Shown: positions 26,141 through 35,289, counted from the stretch's first letter. The stretch is DNA of 64,000 bases from Marinobacter azerbaijanicus (GCF_030250645.1 NZ_JASSVS010000006.1:1-64000), one strand, 5' to 3'. Numbers and translations: made by a program. Notes: generated by a model not told the origin, from the letters alone.

Positions 26141-27013
26141 TCAGTAATAGTTAATCTTCCCAAAGATCTCTTCAATCTCCTTCGGCCACTTATATTTTAG
26201 GGGCGTATACTTCGACCAAATTATGGTCGGCATAAAGAAGAAAAATAGTATATTTCCGAAAATACGACGACCCATTTGGCCGGCCACGTGCTGATTATAT
26301 GAGTCAAAATTTGCTCCGTAGAGATTTTCCTCATCCTCCTCAACAATCCCCTCGTTGTAATACCTGACAATAAAATTCCATTTCCGATACATATCTTCTT
26401 CTTTAAACCCGGAAAAGATCTTCTTGCGTTGCAGCGGCATCTTGGGGCGGTTACCACAAAAATAATGCTTTTCCCGCATAAATAGGTGGGCGTAGTACTG
26501 CCGCTCCCACACTACACCAGAGCCCAGATACTGCCAGTTGTAGGAAAAGGTCACCTCCAGCTCGTCCCAGGGAATTCGGTAGAAGGTGCCGCGGTGCCCT
26601 ATGTAGACGAACCCCTCCTTACGATCGATCCGAACCGGCAGCGTGTACGGAAAGAAGATCTCGAACAGGTAGACGGCCACCCAGACGGGACCGAAAGCGA
26701 TCAATACTCCAAGCAACGCCTTTGAATAGAACAAGCTAACAATCCAGCCCAATGCCAGGACAATTATCATGAACATACTTACGATGACTGGCATGGCCCT
26801 TCTAAGAGATAAGAAGGTCGTTCTGATGTCCATGAACCTTTCGCTGATATAGGCTACACCAGAGTCCATCTCTTCCGAGGAATCAGACACCCTTGCAACC
26901 TTCGTGGCCGGCAAGCTGGCGAGCCGCGCACCATGAGTACGGTACAGCTTCTTTTCCAGCTGTTGTTCCAGGTCCGTTTCCGGAAAATCACACTTCAAAG
27001 GCGAGTCTTTCAT
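26141..27013 (-). CDS. DUF6708-type membrane protein, putative T6SS immunity
   Basis: About 290 residues from the ATG at 27013 (MKDSPLKCDFPE), which overlaps the effector's end by 26 bp and is preceded by GGAGGA; the frame is open further upstream but only over effector codons. Two membrane helices around 75-125 (MPVIVSMFMIIVLALGW and an adjacent one) and another near 255 (IFGNILFFFFMPTIIW). A region between reads like a PH-like beta domain with RIDRKEGFVYIGHRGTFYRIPW. I recall DUF6708 proteins downstream of this effector type. Neutralising a pore-forming effector in the inner membrane is a reasonable role, but inferred. Confidence 0.65.
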   Translation of the reverse strand: MKDSPLKCDFPETDLEQQLEKKLYRTHGARLASLPATKVARVSDSSEEMDSGVAYISERFMDIRTTFLSLRRAMPVIVSMFMIIVLALGWIVSLFYSKALLGVLIAFGPVWVAVYLFEIFFPYTLPVRIDRKEGFVYIGHRGTFYRIPWDELEVTFSYNWQYLGSGVVWERQYYAHLFMREKHYFCGNRPKMPLQRKKIFSGFKEEDMYRKWNFIVRYYNEGIVEEDEENLYGANFDSYNQHVAGQMGRRIFGNILFFFFMPTIIWSKYTPLKYKWPKEIEEIFGKINYY

Positions 27014-29855
27014 CGACACCCAATTCCTCCACATCATTACCGTCCAGGATGATACGAAGCCCGTTTTCACCCGTGACTTTCCGGCCGTCCTTCTCGTATT
27101 CAATCAGCATTTCAAGCTGATCACACTTGTTATGGTTGTAGTGGTCAAACCGAAATAAAACACCCCCAGTAGAGGCGCCTGACTGCTTCCTCCTATGAAA
27201 CAAGTCTGAGATATCCTTCGGTTCATCTTTCTCAAACCAGTTGGTGTCCACCTCGAACAGCCTGATGGAACACGTGCAACTCCCATCACTGTACCCCGGC
27301 AAATACACCATAAAGGAAGTCATTTCCGACATGACCTGATGCTCACCTCGGTTTATATCCCAATGTCGACCGATGTGCTCCGTGATCCTCACAACGGGAG
27401 AAAACAGCATGTAATAAAACGCATCCAATTCCGCTTCAAAATAACGCCTGACATCGACGCCTTCATCCTGAGAAATAACGGTTCGGCTTTCCTCCAGCAG
27501 TTCCGCGCTCAATGGCCTGGACTGCTCATCCCAGTAACGCAACGTGGGCGCGTTGCCCCAGAATGACATTGATAGGAAATCCTCGATCCGGGACCGGGCG
27601 ATGTATAGCTGTACCACGCTGATAACGAAGGAGACTGCAATCAGAACCGCGCCTACCACAAGTACAACGGACACGCCTACCCCGGTGGTAATCGCACCCG
27701 CCACCGCCAGAGTAGCCAGGTAGGTAATACCTATGCTCAACCCTATCTGGACCCCGGACAGGGCCACCATTGAGTGATGGCCTGCATCCAAGGCCTGGAG
27801 GCCCCGCCTTCCTTCCAAACCTATCGACAATAAAACACCCACGTAGGGAAGGGTCTTTGTGGTAATTGTCACGAAGCCCTTTGCAGCAACAGACAAAATC
27901 TTCACATCCTTTAAGATACTTAGAGCCACCGACACCCTCGCCCCAGCCGCCGACAGGTTTGCCCCGAGGGCTTTCGCGTACTCCTCCTTGATCAGCAACC
28001 CACTGAGGTTCACCACGCCTTCGCCGATGCTCCACAGGCCGGATACAAAGCCCCCCCACCGGTCGATGACGGATCGGTCACCCAGCATTACATCCTGCTG
28101 GGCCTCATCCAGGCCTGAGAACAGGCTTGCTACATTAATTGCGTGGAAAAAGGTCACGGCTCCAATGAACTTGCCCCGGTTCTGTTTAATGCTTTCAACC
28201 ATCGGGTCCAGCCGGGTATGAAGCCAGCCAAATGGGTTGTCCTTGAAATCCGGGGTAAGGTGGAATACTTCAATAAGGGCCCTGTTCAGGTAGTTCCTGA
28301 TCCTGGCATCCGCCATGCCGGCGGCCAGGGGAGTCATTGCAAGGTCGGACAGGTTATGGCCTGCGGCTTCCAGCGATTTGCGATGGACCGCATGGAGCAG
28401 TTCCACCGCAGTATCCAGCGTTATTCCCTGCCGATGGACATCAATGCCATAGCGCTTCTGGACGGCCTTGGTCCACTTTTTCCACTGCGGCCAGGTTTGA
28501 GGATCTTTCGCCCAGGCCCCCATCTTTGCGGCGGGGGCGGCAAACTCCAGCATAAGGGCGTCGGTGGCGGTGCCCACGCGCACATACGCCGGCATGTCGA
28601 AGATACTTTCCACGATCTTCAGGCTGCCATAGTCAAAACCGGGAAGGTCTTTCAGTTTCTGGGCAACACCGTTGGTGGCAGATGCCAGGAATAGCGCGGT
28701 TTTTACCATGTTCCCGACCGTTCCGGCTTCGCCTTCGTCAGTAGCCAACCACTTTTCGGCGTCTTCCTTGCCCTTCTCCGCACCGACATAGCCATCCAGT
28801 ATATCTGCCAGTTCCTGCTCAACCGCCTCGAAACCTTCCGCACAGTAACAATCGTTGAACTCCAGTTTTCTGGCCAACGGGTCAGAATCAATCCAACGCT
28901 TCCAGTCATCAAATACGAATGCCCGGGCCTGGTCATACTCCTCAAGCTTTTTGTGGTAGGTTTCAACGAATGCGTCCTTCTCCGCTGAACGAATTCGTTT
29001 TTTCAGTTCCTCGGTGACTTCTTGCTGGTCTTCGTCCGATTCCTTCTTACTGGCCTCGCGAGCAATGAGCGCGTCCACCATCTGGGAGGTGGTGTAGGCG
29101 TATGCGTTCTCCTCCGAGTAATTCATAATCAGATTTACATGAAGGGCATGCAGTTGACCTAGCTCGGAGGTGATGCCGATTTCGTCGTCAAGGGCAACGC
29201 AGTACGAAAATTCAGTTTCTTTTTTGCACTGCCCCTGCAAATCCGACTCACTGATTCCTTGCGCAAAATCCGTCAGACTCCATTCGAAATCCATTTGCTC
29301 TGGCCGAAAATCTTCAACCACTCTGTTTATGGCTTCGGTTTCACTGATATTTACGCCTTGACGACTTCCCGGAAGTCCGCTCAGGTCGAACGACTGCATG
29401 TGTTCCTCACGGACCTGTGCGTCCGTTCGTACAAGTTCCTGCAAACGCACAGTCCATCGGTGCTGCACAAATTTCAGAAGCACGGTCCCTTCCGCAGGGT
29501 GATGTATGGCGGGCAAAGCGCTTTGAGCGTCGGCATCTGGCAGCAGTACAGAGTTCACACCGGGCCGCACTTCCGCTATCTCGCCTTGCTCGTTCACCTG
29601 ATATTCATGCAGTGTTCCGAAGACTTCGGAGAACATGTAAACCCAGCCGGGCGTCAGTTTTCGAACACAGTAATGAGCGGTTCCAAGGGCAACGGAAGGC
29701 GGACGGAAGTTCGAGGGCAGAGCAACTTCTTCCTGACTGATCGCCCAGCGCACTGGATACAGCGCAACGGTTTTAAGCTGGAGCGGACACATCTGGGCCG
29801 CTGAACTGATGTCATCCGCACCCTGTAAAAACGCTGAGCTGTTAGCGCTACCCAT
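26988..29855 (-). CDS. VasX/BTH_I2691-like T6SS effector, probable pore former
   Basis: About 955 residues from the ATG at 29855, overlapping the chaperone gene by 8 bp. The N-terminal part with CPLQLKTVALYPVRWAISQE and LTPGWVYMFSEVFGTLHEYQ resembles the VasX N-terminal domain. The middle is helical and charged. At about 620-750 there are several strongly hydrophobic segments (ITYLATLAVAGAITTGVG, VSVVLVVGAVLIAVSFVISV), consistent with membrane insertion as in VasX. The C-terminal roughly 180 residues form a soluble tip. Gene order vgrG-DUF4123-effector-DUF6708 is a standard cargo cassette. Confidence 0.78.
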   Translation of the reverse strand: MGSANSSAFLQGADDISSAAQMCPLQLKTVALYPVRWAISQEEVALPSNFRPPSVALGTAHYCVRKLTPGWVYMFSEVFGTLHEYQVNEQGEIAEVRPGVNSVLLPDADAQSALPAIHHPAEGTVLLKFVQHRWTVRLQELVRTDAQVREEHMQSFDLSGLPGSRQGVNISETEAINRVVEDFRPEQMDFEWSLTDFAQGISESDLQGQCKKETEFSYCVALDDEIGITSELGQLHALHVNLIMNYSEENAYAYTTSQMVDALIAREASKKESDEDQQEVTEELKKRIRSAEKDAFVETYHKKLEEYDQARAFVFDDWKRWIDSDPLARKLEFNDCYCAEGFEAVEQELADILDGYVGAEKGKEDAEKWLATDEGEAGTVGNMVKTALFLASATNGVAQKLKDLPGFDYGSLKIVESIFDMPAYVRVGTATDALMLEFAAPAAKMGAWAKDPQTWPQWKKWTKAVQKRYGIDVHRQGITLDTAVELLHAVHRKSLEAAGHNLSDLAMTPLAAGMADARIRNYLNRALIEVFHLTPDFKDNPFGWLHTRLDPMVESIKQNRGKFIGAVTFFHAINVASLFSGLDEAQQDVMLGDRSVIDRWGGFVSGLWSIGEGVVNLSGLLIKEEYAKALGANLSAAGARVSVALSILKDVKILSVAAKGFVTITTKTLPYVGVLLSIGLEGRRGLQALDAGHHSMVALSGVQIGLSIGITYLATLAVAGAITTGVGVSVVLVVGAVLIAVSFVISVVQLYIARSRIEDFLSMSFWGNAPTLRYWDEQSRPLSAELLEESRTVISQDEGVDVRRYFEAELDAFYYMLFSPVVRITEHIGRHWDINRGEHQVMSEMTSFMVYLPGYSDGSCTCSIRLFEVDTNWFEKDEPKDISDLFHRRKQSGASTGGVLFRFDHYNHNKCDQLEMLIEYEKDGRKVTGENGLRIILDGNDVEELGVDERLAFEV

Positions 29856-30714
29856 GAACCAGTCCCTCCGTTGACTTTTTCTCGGCGAATTCTGCAATTC
29901 GCGCTATGGCTTTCCCTGGCGCTGTGGAATTCTGTTTCCATAGATTCTGTACTTCACTGTCTTCGAATGCTTGATGCCCAAGCCAGCCAATCGTATTGAT
30001 ATACAGGGCGATATCGCGGGTACTGTACAACCCCCGCGCTTTTGCCGCGTCGACTATCGCGGAAACCGCACTCCAGTCCTGCACGTTTTTACCTGATTGT
30101 TGAAGCAGATGGGGGAAGTAGTCCGCAGTGTGAAGTTCGAGTTTCCGGAGGGCTGTCTGCTCTGCCGCTCTTTCCATGGCTACCTGGTGTTCATCACGAA
30201 TATTGAATACTTCTGCCTGCCGCTCACCTGACGGCTGCTTACTGTAGAAGTGCTCCCACTCACCCGTGCGGCGATCCTGAATGGCAAACAGACTACAAGG
30301 CCCCATCAATCGCCTTGCATCTTCACCTGATGAATCCCGCTTCAACAAATGTCGCGCGATTTCTGGGTCATAAAACCGGAAAACAACTTCATCCCCCGTT
30401 ACCAGCCTGGCCATAAGCAACCCACGCAAGTGGTCTATTAACTCTTCAAAATCGCAATCGGCCTGCAATACGATGGCTACACCACGGTGCTTCCACTCCT
30501 CGAAGCATTTAATCGCCAGTGAACTGTCCATTCCTGCCTCGACCAGCCACGGTGAGATTTCCAACAGGTCAGCAAACTCAGTTCCCCTGTAGAGCGCATC
30601 GCAAAGCGGTGTTTTTATTTCGCGATAAATAGCCTGAGACAAGTCATTCACCTTGGCGCCATCAACAAGGAGGAATGTCTTACCGTTGCCGGGAAAGCTC
30701 GTCAGATTCCCCAT
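29848..30714 (-). CDS. DUF4123 T6SS effector chaperone/adaptor (Tap/Tec)
   Basis: 288 residues. The DUF4123 domain covers about 14-140 (FLLVDGAKVNDLSQAIY, RGTEFADLLEISPWLVE, FRFYDPEIARHLL). DUF4123 proteins bind their effector and load it onto the VgrG encoded beside them; they are not secreted. The ATG overlaps the vgrG stop by one base (TGATG), and the end overlaps the effector start by 8 bp, so all three are tightly co-translated. Confidence 0.9.
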   Translation of the reverse strand: MGNLTSFPGNGKTFLLVDGAKVNDLSQAIYREIKTPLCDALYRGTEFADLLEISPWLVEAGMDSSLAIKCFEEWKHRGVAIVLQADCDFEELIDHLRGLLMARLVTGDEVVFRFYDPEIARHLLKRDSSGEDARRLMGPCSLFAIQDRRTGEWEHFYSKQPSGERQAEVFNIRDEHQVAMERAAEQTALRKLELHTADYFPHLLQQSGKNVQDWSAVSAIVDAAKARGLYSTRDIALYINTIGWLGHQAFEDSEVQNLWKQNSTAPGKAIARIAEFAEKKSTEGLVHG

Positions 30715-32798
30715 CAGCTCGCACCTTTTGATTCTGGCGAGCAGACCTGGCAGATCCCCTTGCCCTGATTCGCTGCGTTCTTGATGGCGCGTATCTGGTC
30801 TGGTTTAGCCATCTGTCTTTGAGGTGCCTCCGGCAATTGTTCAGGCGCAGCACTAACAATCCCGGCCTTATCCACCAACCCCGGCATCCCCGGTACTTGC
30901 ACCCTCTGCCCGCTTCCCTTACCCGGCGAGCCGCCCGCATTAAGCTTGATGGCAGCACCGCCCATGGAAACGCCGCTTGGGTCGATCTTCACAAAGCTGC
31001 CACCGGCCTTGAGAGTGATCTCCGCACCTGCTTCGATGACGGCTTTCTGGCCTGCCTTGATGTGCAGTTCGGTGCCGGAGTCGCTGAGCCAGGCGGTGCC
31101 GGCTTTCAGGTGCAGGGTGCCGGTAACATTGAAGCTGTGGTCCTTGCCGGTTTGTTCCCGTTTCTCGCCAGCCACCGTGGCGTGGTCATTGCCCTTGATG
31201 TGGGCCTTGCGGTGGTTGTCCACGGTGAGGTGGCTGTCATTTTTTATGACTTCTGTGCGGTTGTTTTCGGTCAACAGGTCCAGGTCTTTCTGGGCGTGGA
31301 CGTAGATCTGCTCTTTGTCGGCCTCGTCTTCAAACCTCAGTTCGTTACTGCCCTCGCCCTTGTGGGTCTGGGTTTTGAGGGTGGTGCGTGTCTTGTGTTC
31401 CGGCAGCGCATAGGGCGGTGTATTCGTTGCGTGATAGGTTCGGCCGGTAATGATCGGCTGGTCCGGGTCGCCGTCCAGAAAAGAGACGATGACTTCGTTG
31501 CCGATTCTCGGTAATGCCATGAATCCATACTGGCCGCCGGCCCAGCCCTGGCTCACTCTGAGCCAGGCGCTGCTGTGTTCGTCGTTTTTGCTGTAACGGT
31601 CCCACGGGAATCTGACTTTTACCCTGCCGTGCTCGTCGCAGTGGATCTCTTCCCCTTTCGGGCCGGTAACAATGGCCATCTGGGGGCCGTCCATCAAGGG
31701 GCGGTGTTCCACCTGGGGGCGCCAGGTGCGGTCCGCGGGAATGGCGTTGAAGGCGTTGTGGTAAGTGGTAGCACCACCGCCGCTTTCTTCTTCCAGGGCC
31801 TGGGGCTGTTCGCCGGTGTGGGTGATGCTGGTAAACAGCCACTCCCGGTTCAGGCTCTCGTTGTCGTGTTCGGTGAGTTCGACTTTGGCGCCCACGGTGA
31901 AGTCGGGGCGGTTGCTCTGGCCGTTAGCCGTGGTGGCGTCGTTCCTGAGGGCATCCAGGCGGTTTTCGGTGAAGGGCTGGCCACTGGCGTCGGCCTTGAA
32001 GCGGCCGGGGTAATCAAAGTGCTGGTAGTCCTCGCGCTGGGCGTCGAGTTTGTCGGCCTGCTGTTCGTGCATTAATGCATAGGCGGGGTTTTTGAAGGTG
32101 TAGTCCTTCATGGCCACGGAGGCGGCCCTGACCCGTTCCTGGTAGCTGAACTGGAAGATGGCGCTCTGGCGGGCGCTGCCGCCGGCCCTGCCGTTGTATT
32201 CAACCGGGTCGAGCCGGGGGGCGTCGCCGTGGTGGTCGGCAATGATCAGGGCGGGCTGGTCATTACCTTCCAGGTCGCCATGACTGTAGCGGTAATGCCA
32301 GCCTTCCTCGGCCGACAGCCGTTCGATAAAGGCCAGGTCACTTTCCCGGTGCTGGACGCAGTATTCCCGTTCTGCGGGCGGGCGCTTGAGATCAAACACG
32401 GTGTCGATGATGCCCCGCTCTTCCAGCAGGGTGCGCACGATGGCGTCGGTGCTCCGGGTCTGGAAGATGCGGCTGTTGTGCATCAGGCCCAGGCGCCACA
32501 GCGGGGGCTGGACGATGACTTCGTAACGGGTGCGGCGGTAGCCGGTGTCGCCGCGGGCGAATTCGTTGGCTACGCCATGGAAGCGCCGAAGAGGCCTACC
32601 GTCCTGCCAGACCACCAGGTCCACCGGCTGTTCCAGCACGTCTTCAGCGGCAACATTTGGCGAGGTACTGGCCAGTTCAAGTTTGCAGTGGCAGAGCTGT
32701 GAGAGGGTTTCGGTCAGTTCAAAGCGGACGACCGCGAACAGGTCTCTGGGGAGTTGGCCAAGGGTGGCCGTGAACTGCAGTCCGGTTGCCTGGGGCAT
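30714..32798 (-). CDS. vgrG: type VI secretion spike protein VgrG (TssI)
   Basis: 694 residues. N-terminal gp27-like domain (LPRDLFAVVRFELTETLSQL; ESDLAFIERLSAEEGWHYRY), gp5-like OB fold around 370-460 (GRVKVRFPWDRYSKNDEHSS; SFLDGDPDQPIITGRTYH), then the repetitive beta-helix needle and a DUF2345-like tail to about 640. The C-terminal extension ends IKNAANQGKGICQVCSPE. It has no obvious enzymatic fused domain; the toxic cargo is the separate effector two genes on. No other tss genes occur in the window, so this is an orphan vgrG island. Confidence 0.95.
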   Translation of the reverse strand: MPQATGLQFTATLGQLPRDLFAVVRFELTETLSQLCHCKLELASTSPNVAAEDVLEQPVDLVVWQDGRPLRRFHGVANEFARGDTGYRRTRYEVIVQPPLWRLGLMHNSRIFQTRSTDAIVRTLLEERGIIDTVFDLKRPPAEREYCVQHRESDLAFIERLSAEEGWHYRYSHGDLEGNDQPALIIADHHGDAPRLDPVEYNGRAGGSARQSAIFQFSYQERVRAASVAMKDYTFKNPAYALMHEQQADKLDAQREDYQHFDYPGRFKADASGQPFTENRLDALRNDATTANGQSNRPDFTVGAKVELTEHDNESLNREWLFTSITHTGEQPQALEEESGGGATTYHNAFNAIPADRTWRPQVEHRPLMDGPQMAIVTGPKGEEIHCDEHGRVKVRFPWDRYSKNDEHSSAWLRVSQGWAGGQYGFMALPRIGNEVIVSFLDGDPDQPIITGRTYHATNTPPYALPEHKTRTTLKTQTHKGEGSNELRFEDEADKEQIYVHAQKDLDLLTENNRTEVIKNDSHLTVDNHRKAHIKGNDHATVAGEKREQTGKDHSFNVTGTLHLKAGTAWLSDSGTELHIKAGQKAVIEAGAEITLKAGGSFVKIDPSGVSMGGAAIKLNAGGSPGKGSGQRVQVPGMPGLVDKAGIVSAAPEQLPEAPQRQMAKPDQIRAIKNAANQGKGICQVCSPESKGAS

Positions 32799-32889
32799 GT
32801 CTTCGGTCCCTGAAGAAGTAAATGTCTTTCGCTCATCCTGAGCTCAAACGGATTATAACGATCAGCCCGGAGAATGTAACCCCATTCCA

Positions 32890-32944
32890 TGGGGTCAGAC
32901 CCCGGTGCATTTCACCGCACCAAATGCATTGGGGTCTGACCCCA
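32890..32944. repeat. REP-A copy 4
   Basis: Both arms intact; the spacer has an inner inverted repeat GTGCATTT / AAATGCAT, making one long hairpin. Lies between vgrG and the RAYT gene, 66 bp before the RAYT start. Confidence 0.93.
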
Positions 32945-33010
32945 ACTTGAAATTGGTAGCGGAGTGCGGCAGATTGTTGCGTTTTCGAATCAGTTCACAA
33001 GGAATGTGAC

Positions 33011-33658
33011 ATGGCCCGCCGACCAAGGATTTGCCCGGCCGGGATGCCCCAGCATGTGATTCAGAGGGGGAATAACCGGCAGGTTTGTTTTCAGGATTTT
33101 CCAGACAAAGCCGCCTACATAGCCTTTCTGTCCCGCTACCAGAGAGAGCATGGAGTGGACATCCATGCTTGGGTTCTGATGAGCAATCACACCCATCTGC
33201 TGGTGACACCGCAAACGGATCAAGCGCTGTCTGGATTCATGAAAGCCCTGGGCCAGCGTTACGCGCAGTATTTCAATTTCAAATACGAGCGTTCGGGCAC
33301 GCTCTGGGAGGGACGATTCAAGTCCTGCCTGGTGGATACCGAGAGCTATTTTCTGCAGTGTCAGCGGTATATTGAGCTAAACCCGGTGAAAGCAGGCATG
33401 GTGCAGTATGCCGGGGACTATCAATGGTCGAGTTACCGGTGCCACGGGTACGGACTAAAAGCAAAGTGGCACACGCCCCACAGTTGCTACCTGGCCTACC
33501 AGCCGGACCCGGATCAGCGCCTTGAAAGCTACCGGTCCTTTGTGGCCGGCCCAGCCCCGGAAGGCATGGATGATCTGATCCAATACACCGCAATTGCAGG
33601 CAAGCCGCTTGGAACTGAGGCCTTCCAGGAAGAGATGCATACCCGATTTGGGGTCTGA
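33011..33658 (+). CDS. REP-associated tyrosine transposase (RAYT, Y1_Tnp family)
   Basis: 215 residues. RGNNRQ at 19-24, the HUH metal motif in MSNHTHLLV (H60 and H62), GTLWEGRFKS around 97-104, and YFLQCQRYIELNPVKAGMV (113-131) with the candidate catalytic tyrosine. This is the single-domain HUH endonuclease family that recognises and cuts REP hairpins. It is the only gene in 22.9-35.2 kb on the plus strand. It is bracketed by REP-A copies 4 and 5, and its last codons and TGA are inside copy 5 (GGGGTCTGACCCC). Intact and probably active. Confidence 0.93.
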   Translation: MARRPRICPAGMPQHVIQRGNNRQVCFQDFPDKAAYIAFLSRYQREHGVDIHAWVLMSNHTHLLVTPQTDQALSGFMKALGQRYAQYFNFKYERSGTLWEGRFKSCLVDTESYFLQCQRYIELNPVKAGMVQYAGDYQWSSYRCHGYGLKAKWHTPHSCYLAYQPDPDQRLESYRSFVAGPAPEGMDDLIQYTAIAGKPLGTEAFQEEMHTRFGV

Positions 33659-33703
33659 CCCCAAGACATTTGATGAGGGGAAATGTCCGGGGGTCTGACC
33701 CCG
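33649..33703. repeat. REP-A copy 5 (contains the RAYT stop codon)
   Basis: GGGGTCTGACCCC occurs in both arms here, so the left arm has the central base reversed compared with other copies. The spacer CATTTGATGAGGGGAAATG keeps the same orientation. The RAYT TGA lies in the left arm; cysQ ends 8 bp after the right arm. Confidence 0.92.
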
Positions 33704-33710
33704 TTATGTT

Positions 33711-34475
33711 TCAATACCAGTCGCCGGATGCGACGAAATGTGGGTTCAGGAGATCTTCCTTGCCGTATCGCAGGGGCTCGCCATCCAGGGTTTCCACTTT
33801 GCCGCCTGCCGCCAGCAACACGGCATGAGCTGCGCCGGTGTCCCATTCACAGGTCGGCCCCAGCCGGGGATAGATATCCGCATGGCCTTCGGCGATTTTG
33901 CAGAATTTAAGGGAGCTACCCGCCTGCACCAGTTCATGCTCGCCAAGTTTATCAATGAAAGCCCTGGTTTCTTCATTCAGGTGGTTCTTGCTGGCGACAA
34001 CGCGCTTGGCCTGTCCGGGACTAGCTACCCGTATCCGCTGCACACGGCCTGTGCGATCCCGTTTATGAGCCCCCTCGCCTTTCAACCCCCAATAGGCTTC
34101 CTTGAGGGCCGGCGCTGTCACCACCCCAAGGATGGGCTCGCCGTTTTCAATCAGAGCAATGTTGACGGTAAACTCGCCCGTGCGCTGGGTGAAATCCTTG
34201 GTACCATCGATGGGGTCGATCAGCCAGAACCGATGCCAGTGCTTGCGCTCGCTCCAGGGGATCTCTACGCCCTCTTCCGACAATATCGGAATATCGTGAC
34301 TGAGGTTGCGCAGGCCCGACACAATAATCCGGTGGCTGGCAACGTCTGCTGCGGTAATCGGCGACTCGTCGGCCTTGTAGTTCACCTTGAAGTCCGTCAT
34401 GTAGATGTTGAGGACTTTTTCGCTGGCTTCGTCGGCGATCTTGAGCACGTCGGGGAGGATCGAGCTGTAATGCAT
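33711..34475 (-). CDS. cysQ: 3'(2'),5'-bisphosphate nucleotidase CysQ
   Basis: 254 residues, inositol-monophosphatase fold. LSEEG at 66-70 and WLIDPIDGTKDF at 84-95 give the metal-binding acidic residues; CEWDTGAAHAVLLAAGGKV near 210 is the second signature. It hydrolyses PAP, the product of PAPS-using reactions, to AMP and so relieves inhibition of sulfotransferases and PAPS reductase. Originally divergent from the MBL gene at 35429, from which it is now separated by the brn module. Confidence 0.95.
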   Translation of the reverse strand: MHYSSILPDVLKIADEASEKVLNIYMTDFKVNYKADESPITAADVASHRIIVSGLRNLSHDIPILSEEGVEIPWSERKHWHRFWLIDPIDGTKDFTQRTGEFTVNIALIENGEPILGVVTAPALKEAYWGLKGEGAHKRDRTGRVQRIRVASPGQAKRVVASKNHLNEETRAFIDKLGEHELVQAGSSLKFCKIAEGHADIYPRLGPTCEWDTGAAHAVLLAAGGKVETLDGEPLRYGKEDLLNPHFVASGDWY

Positions 34476-34483
34476 GGGCGCTG

Positions 34484-34556
34484 GCTTCCTGCGTCAGATC
34501 AATAACTTTTAAGCTATTATGGGCGATAGTGACGCAACACATCAAAACAATTGCAA
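34484..34556. repeat. 73-bp direct repeat, copy A (cysQ side)
   Basis: Starts GCTTCCTGCGTCAGATC and ends ATTGCAA. It matches 35346-35418 at all but about four positions and in the same orientation. It looks like the former cysQ/MBL intergenic region, duplicated around the brn cargo. Confidence 0.93.
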
Positions 34557-34562
34557 AATGCC

Positions 34563-34617
34563 AAGGGTCAGACCCCAGTGCAATCTGATCGCTGAAATGT
34601 CCTAGGGTCTGACCCCA
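34563..34617. repeat. REP-A copy 6
   Basis: Arms GGGTCAGACCCC and GGGTCTGACCCC (outer base lost), spacer AGTGCAATCTGATC...TGAAATG. Between copy A of the direct repeat and brnA. Confidence 0.9.
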
Positions 34618-34630
34618 GCTTTCCCGGCAA

Positions 34631-34936
34631 CTACCCCAGCCTCTCAACTTCCGACTGGGTGTGAGTTTTAAGGTACTCCTGCAACGCCCTATCCATCCGG
34701 GTTTGCCAGCCGCTGCCAGTAGCCCTGAACTGTTCAACGACTTCCGGTGAAAGCCGGATGGTTATCCGCTCCTTGGTGACCTCCGCTTTTGGTCGCCCCA
34801 GTGGGCGGAGCCGATGAAACTCCTCGTCTGTAAGTTCCCTGGTATCTGGGTCCCCCGCGATACCCTTATTAATATCGGACTCTTCCTGATCCGACGGCAA
34901 CTCAAACACCCGCCCTGATTTAGATTTTGTCCGCAT
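34631..34936 (-). CDS. brnA: BrnA-family antitoxin
   Basis: 101 residues. The C-terminal ribbon-helix-helix (KERITIRLSPEVVEQFRATG, then GWQTRMDRALQEYLKTH) is the usual BrnA DNA-binding and dimerisation part; the N-terminal half is acidic and toxin-binding. BrnA normally neutralises BrnT and represses brnTA. Overlaps the brnT reading frame by 17 bp, as in intact systems. Its toxin partner carries a nonsense codon, so this is likely a solo antitoxin. Confidence 0.85.
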   Translation of the reverse strand: MRTKSKSGRVFELPSDQEESDINKGIAGDPDTRELTDEEFHRLRPLGRPKAEVTKERITIRLSPEVVEQFRATGSGWQTRMDRALQEYLKTHTQSEVERLG

Positions 34937-35189
34937 ATAGCCTCACCTCTCGTCTGTTGGCCTTTCGGAAACTGATTATACGCCGAGCATCACCCCTTTC
35001 AGTGTAAACAACGCAGTAGACACGACTACCAATAGGCCCATACCCAATCATCCTGCGTTCGCCGTAGTCATTGCGACCATCCTCGACAGCCCATACAAAA
35101 TCCTACTCAAGCAACGCAGCATCTTCCAATGAAACACCGTGTTTCATGGTATTGAGCGCATCCTTCCCTGGATCAAATTCAATTTTCAT
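34920..35189 (-). pseudogene. brnT: brnT toxin gene interrupted by an amber codon
   Basis: From ATG 35189 the frame reads MKIEFDPGKDALNTMKHGVS, then LEDAALLE, TAG at 35105-35103, then DFVWAVEDGRNDYGERRMIG and on to ARRIISFRKANRREVRLYAD and TAA. This is a full-length BrnT (about 89 residues) with codon 29 changed to TAG; related proteins commonly have an aromatic residue, often Trp, here, so TGG to TAG is the likely single change. The rest of the frame is undamaged, so the mutation is recent. BrnT is an RNase toxin of RelE-like fold. Confidence 0.88.
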
Positions 35190-35289
35190 GTCCTTTATTG
35201 TACATACAGAAACGAAAACAACAAACACCCGCATGCACAGATGTTGTTACAACTCACAACCCACGGGATTATGGATCAAGGCTGTGACC

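Noticed and set aside
33011..33658. RAYT as an IS200/IS605 transposase
   Set aside because: It has the RAYT layout (RGNNRQ start, GTLWEGRFKS, YIELNPVKAG), no tnpB or left/right IS ends, and lies between REP copies.
35103..35105. The TAG in brnT as a readthrough or pyrrolysine codon
   Set aside because: No pyrrolysine machinery or structured readthrough signal is visible, and single-base loss of a Trp codon is the simplest explanation.
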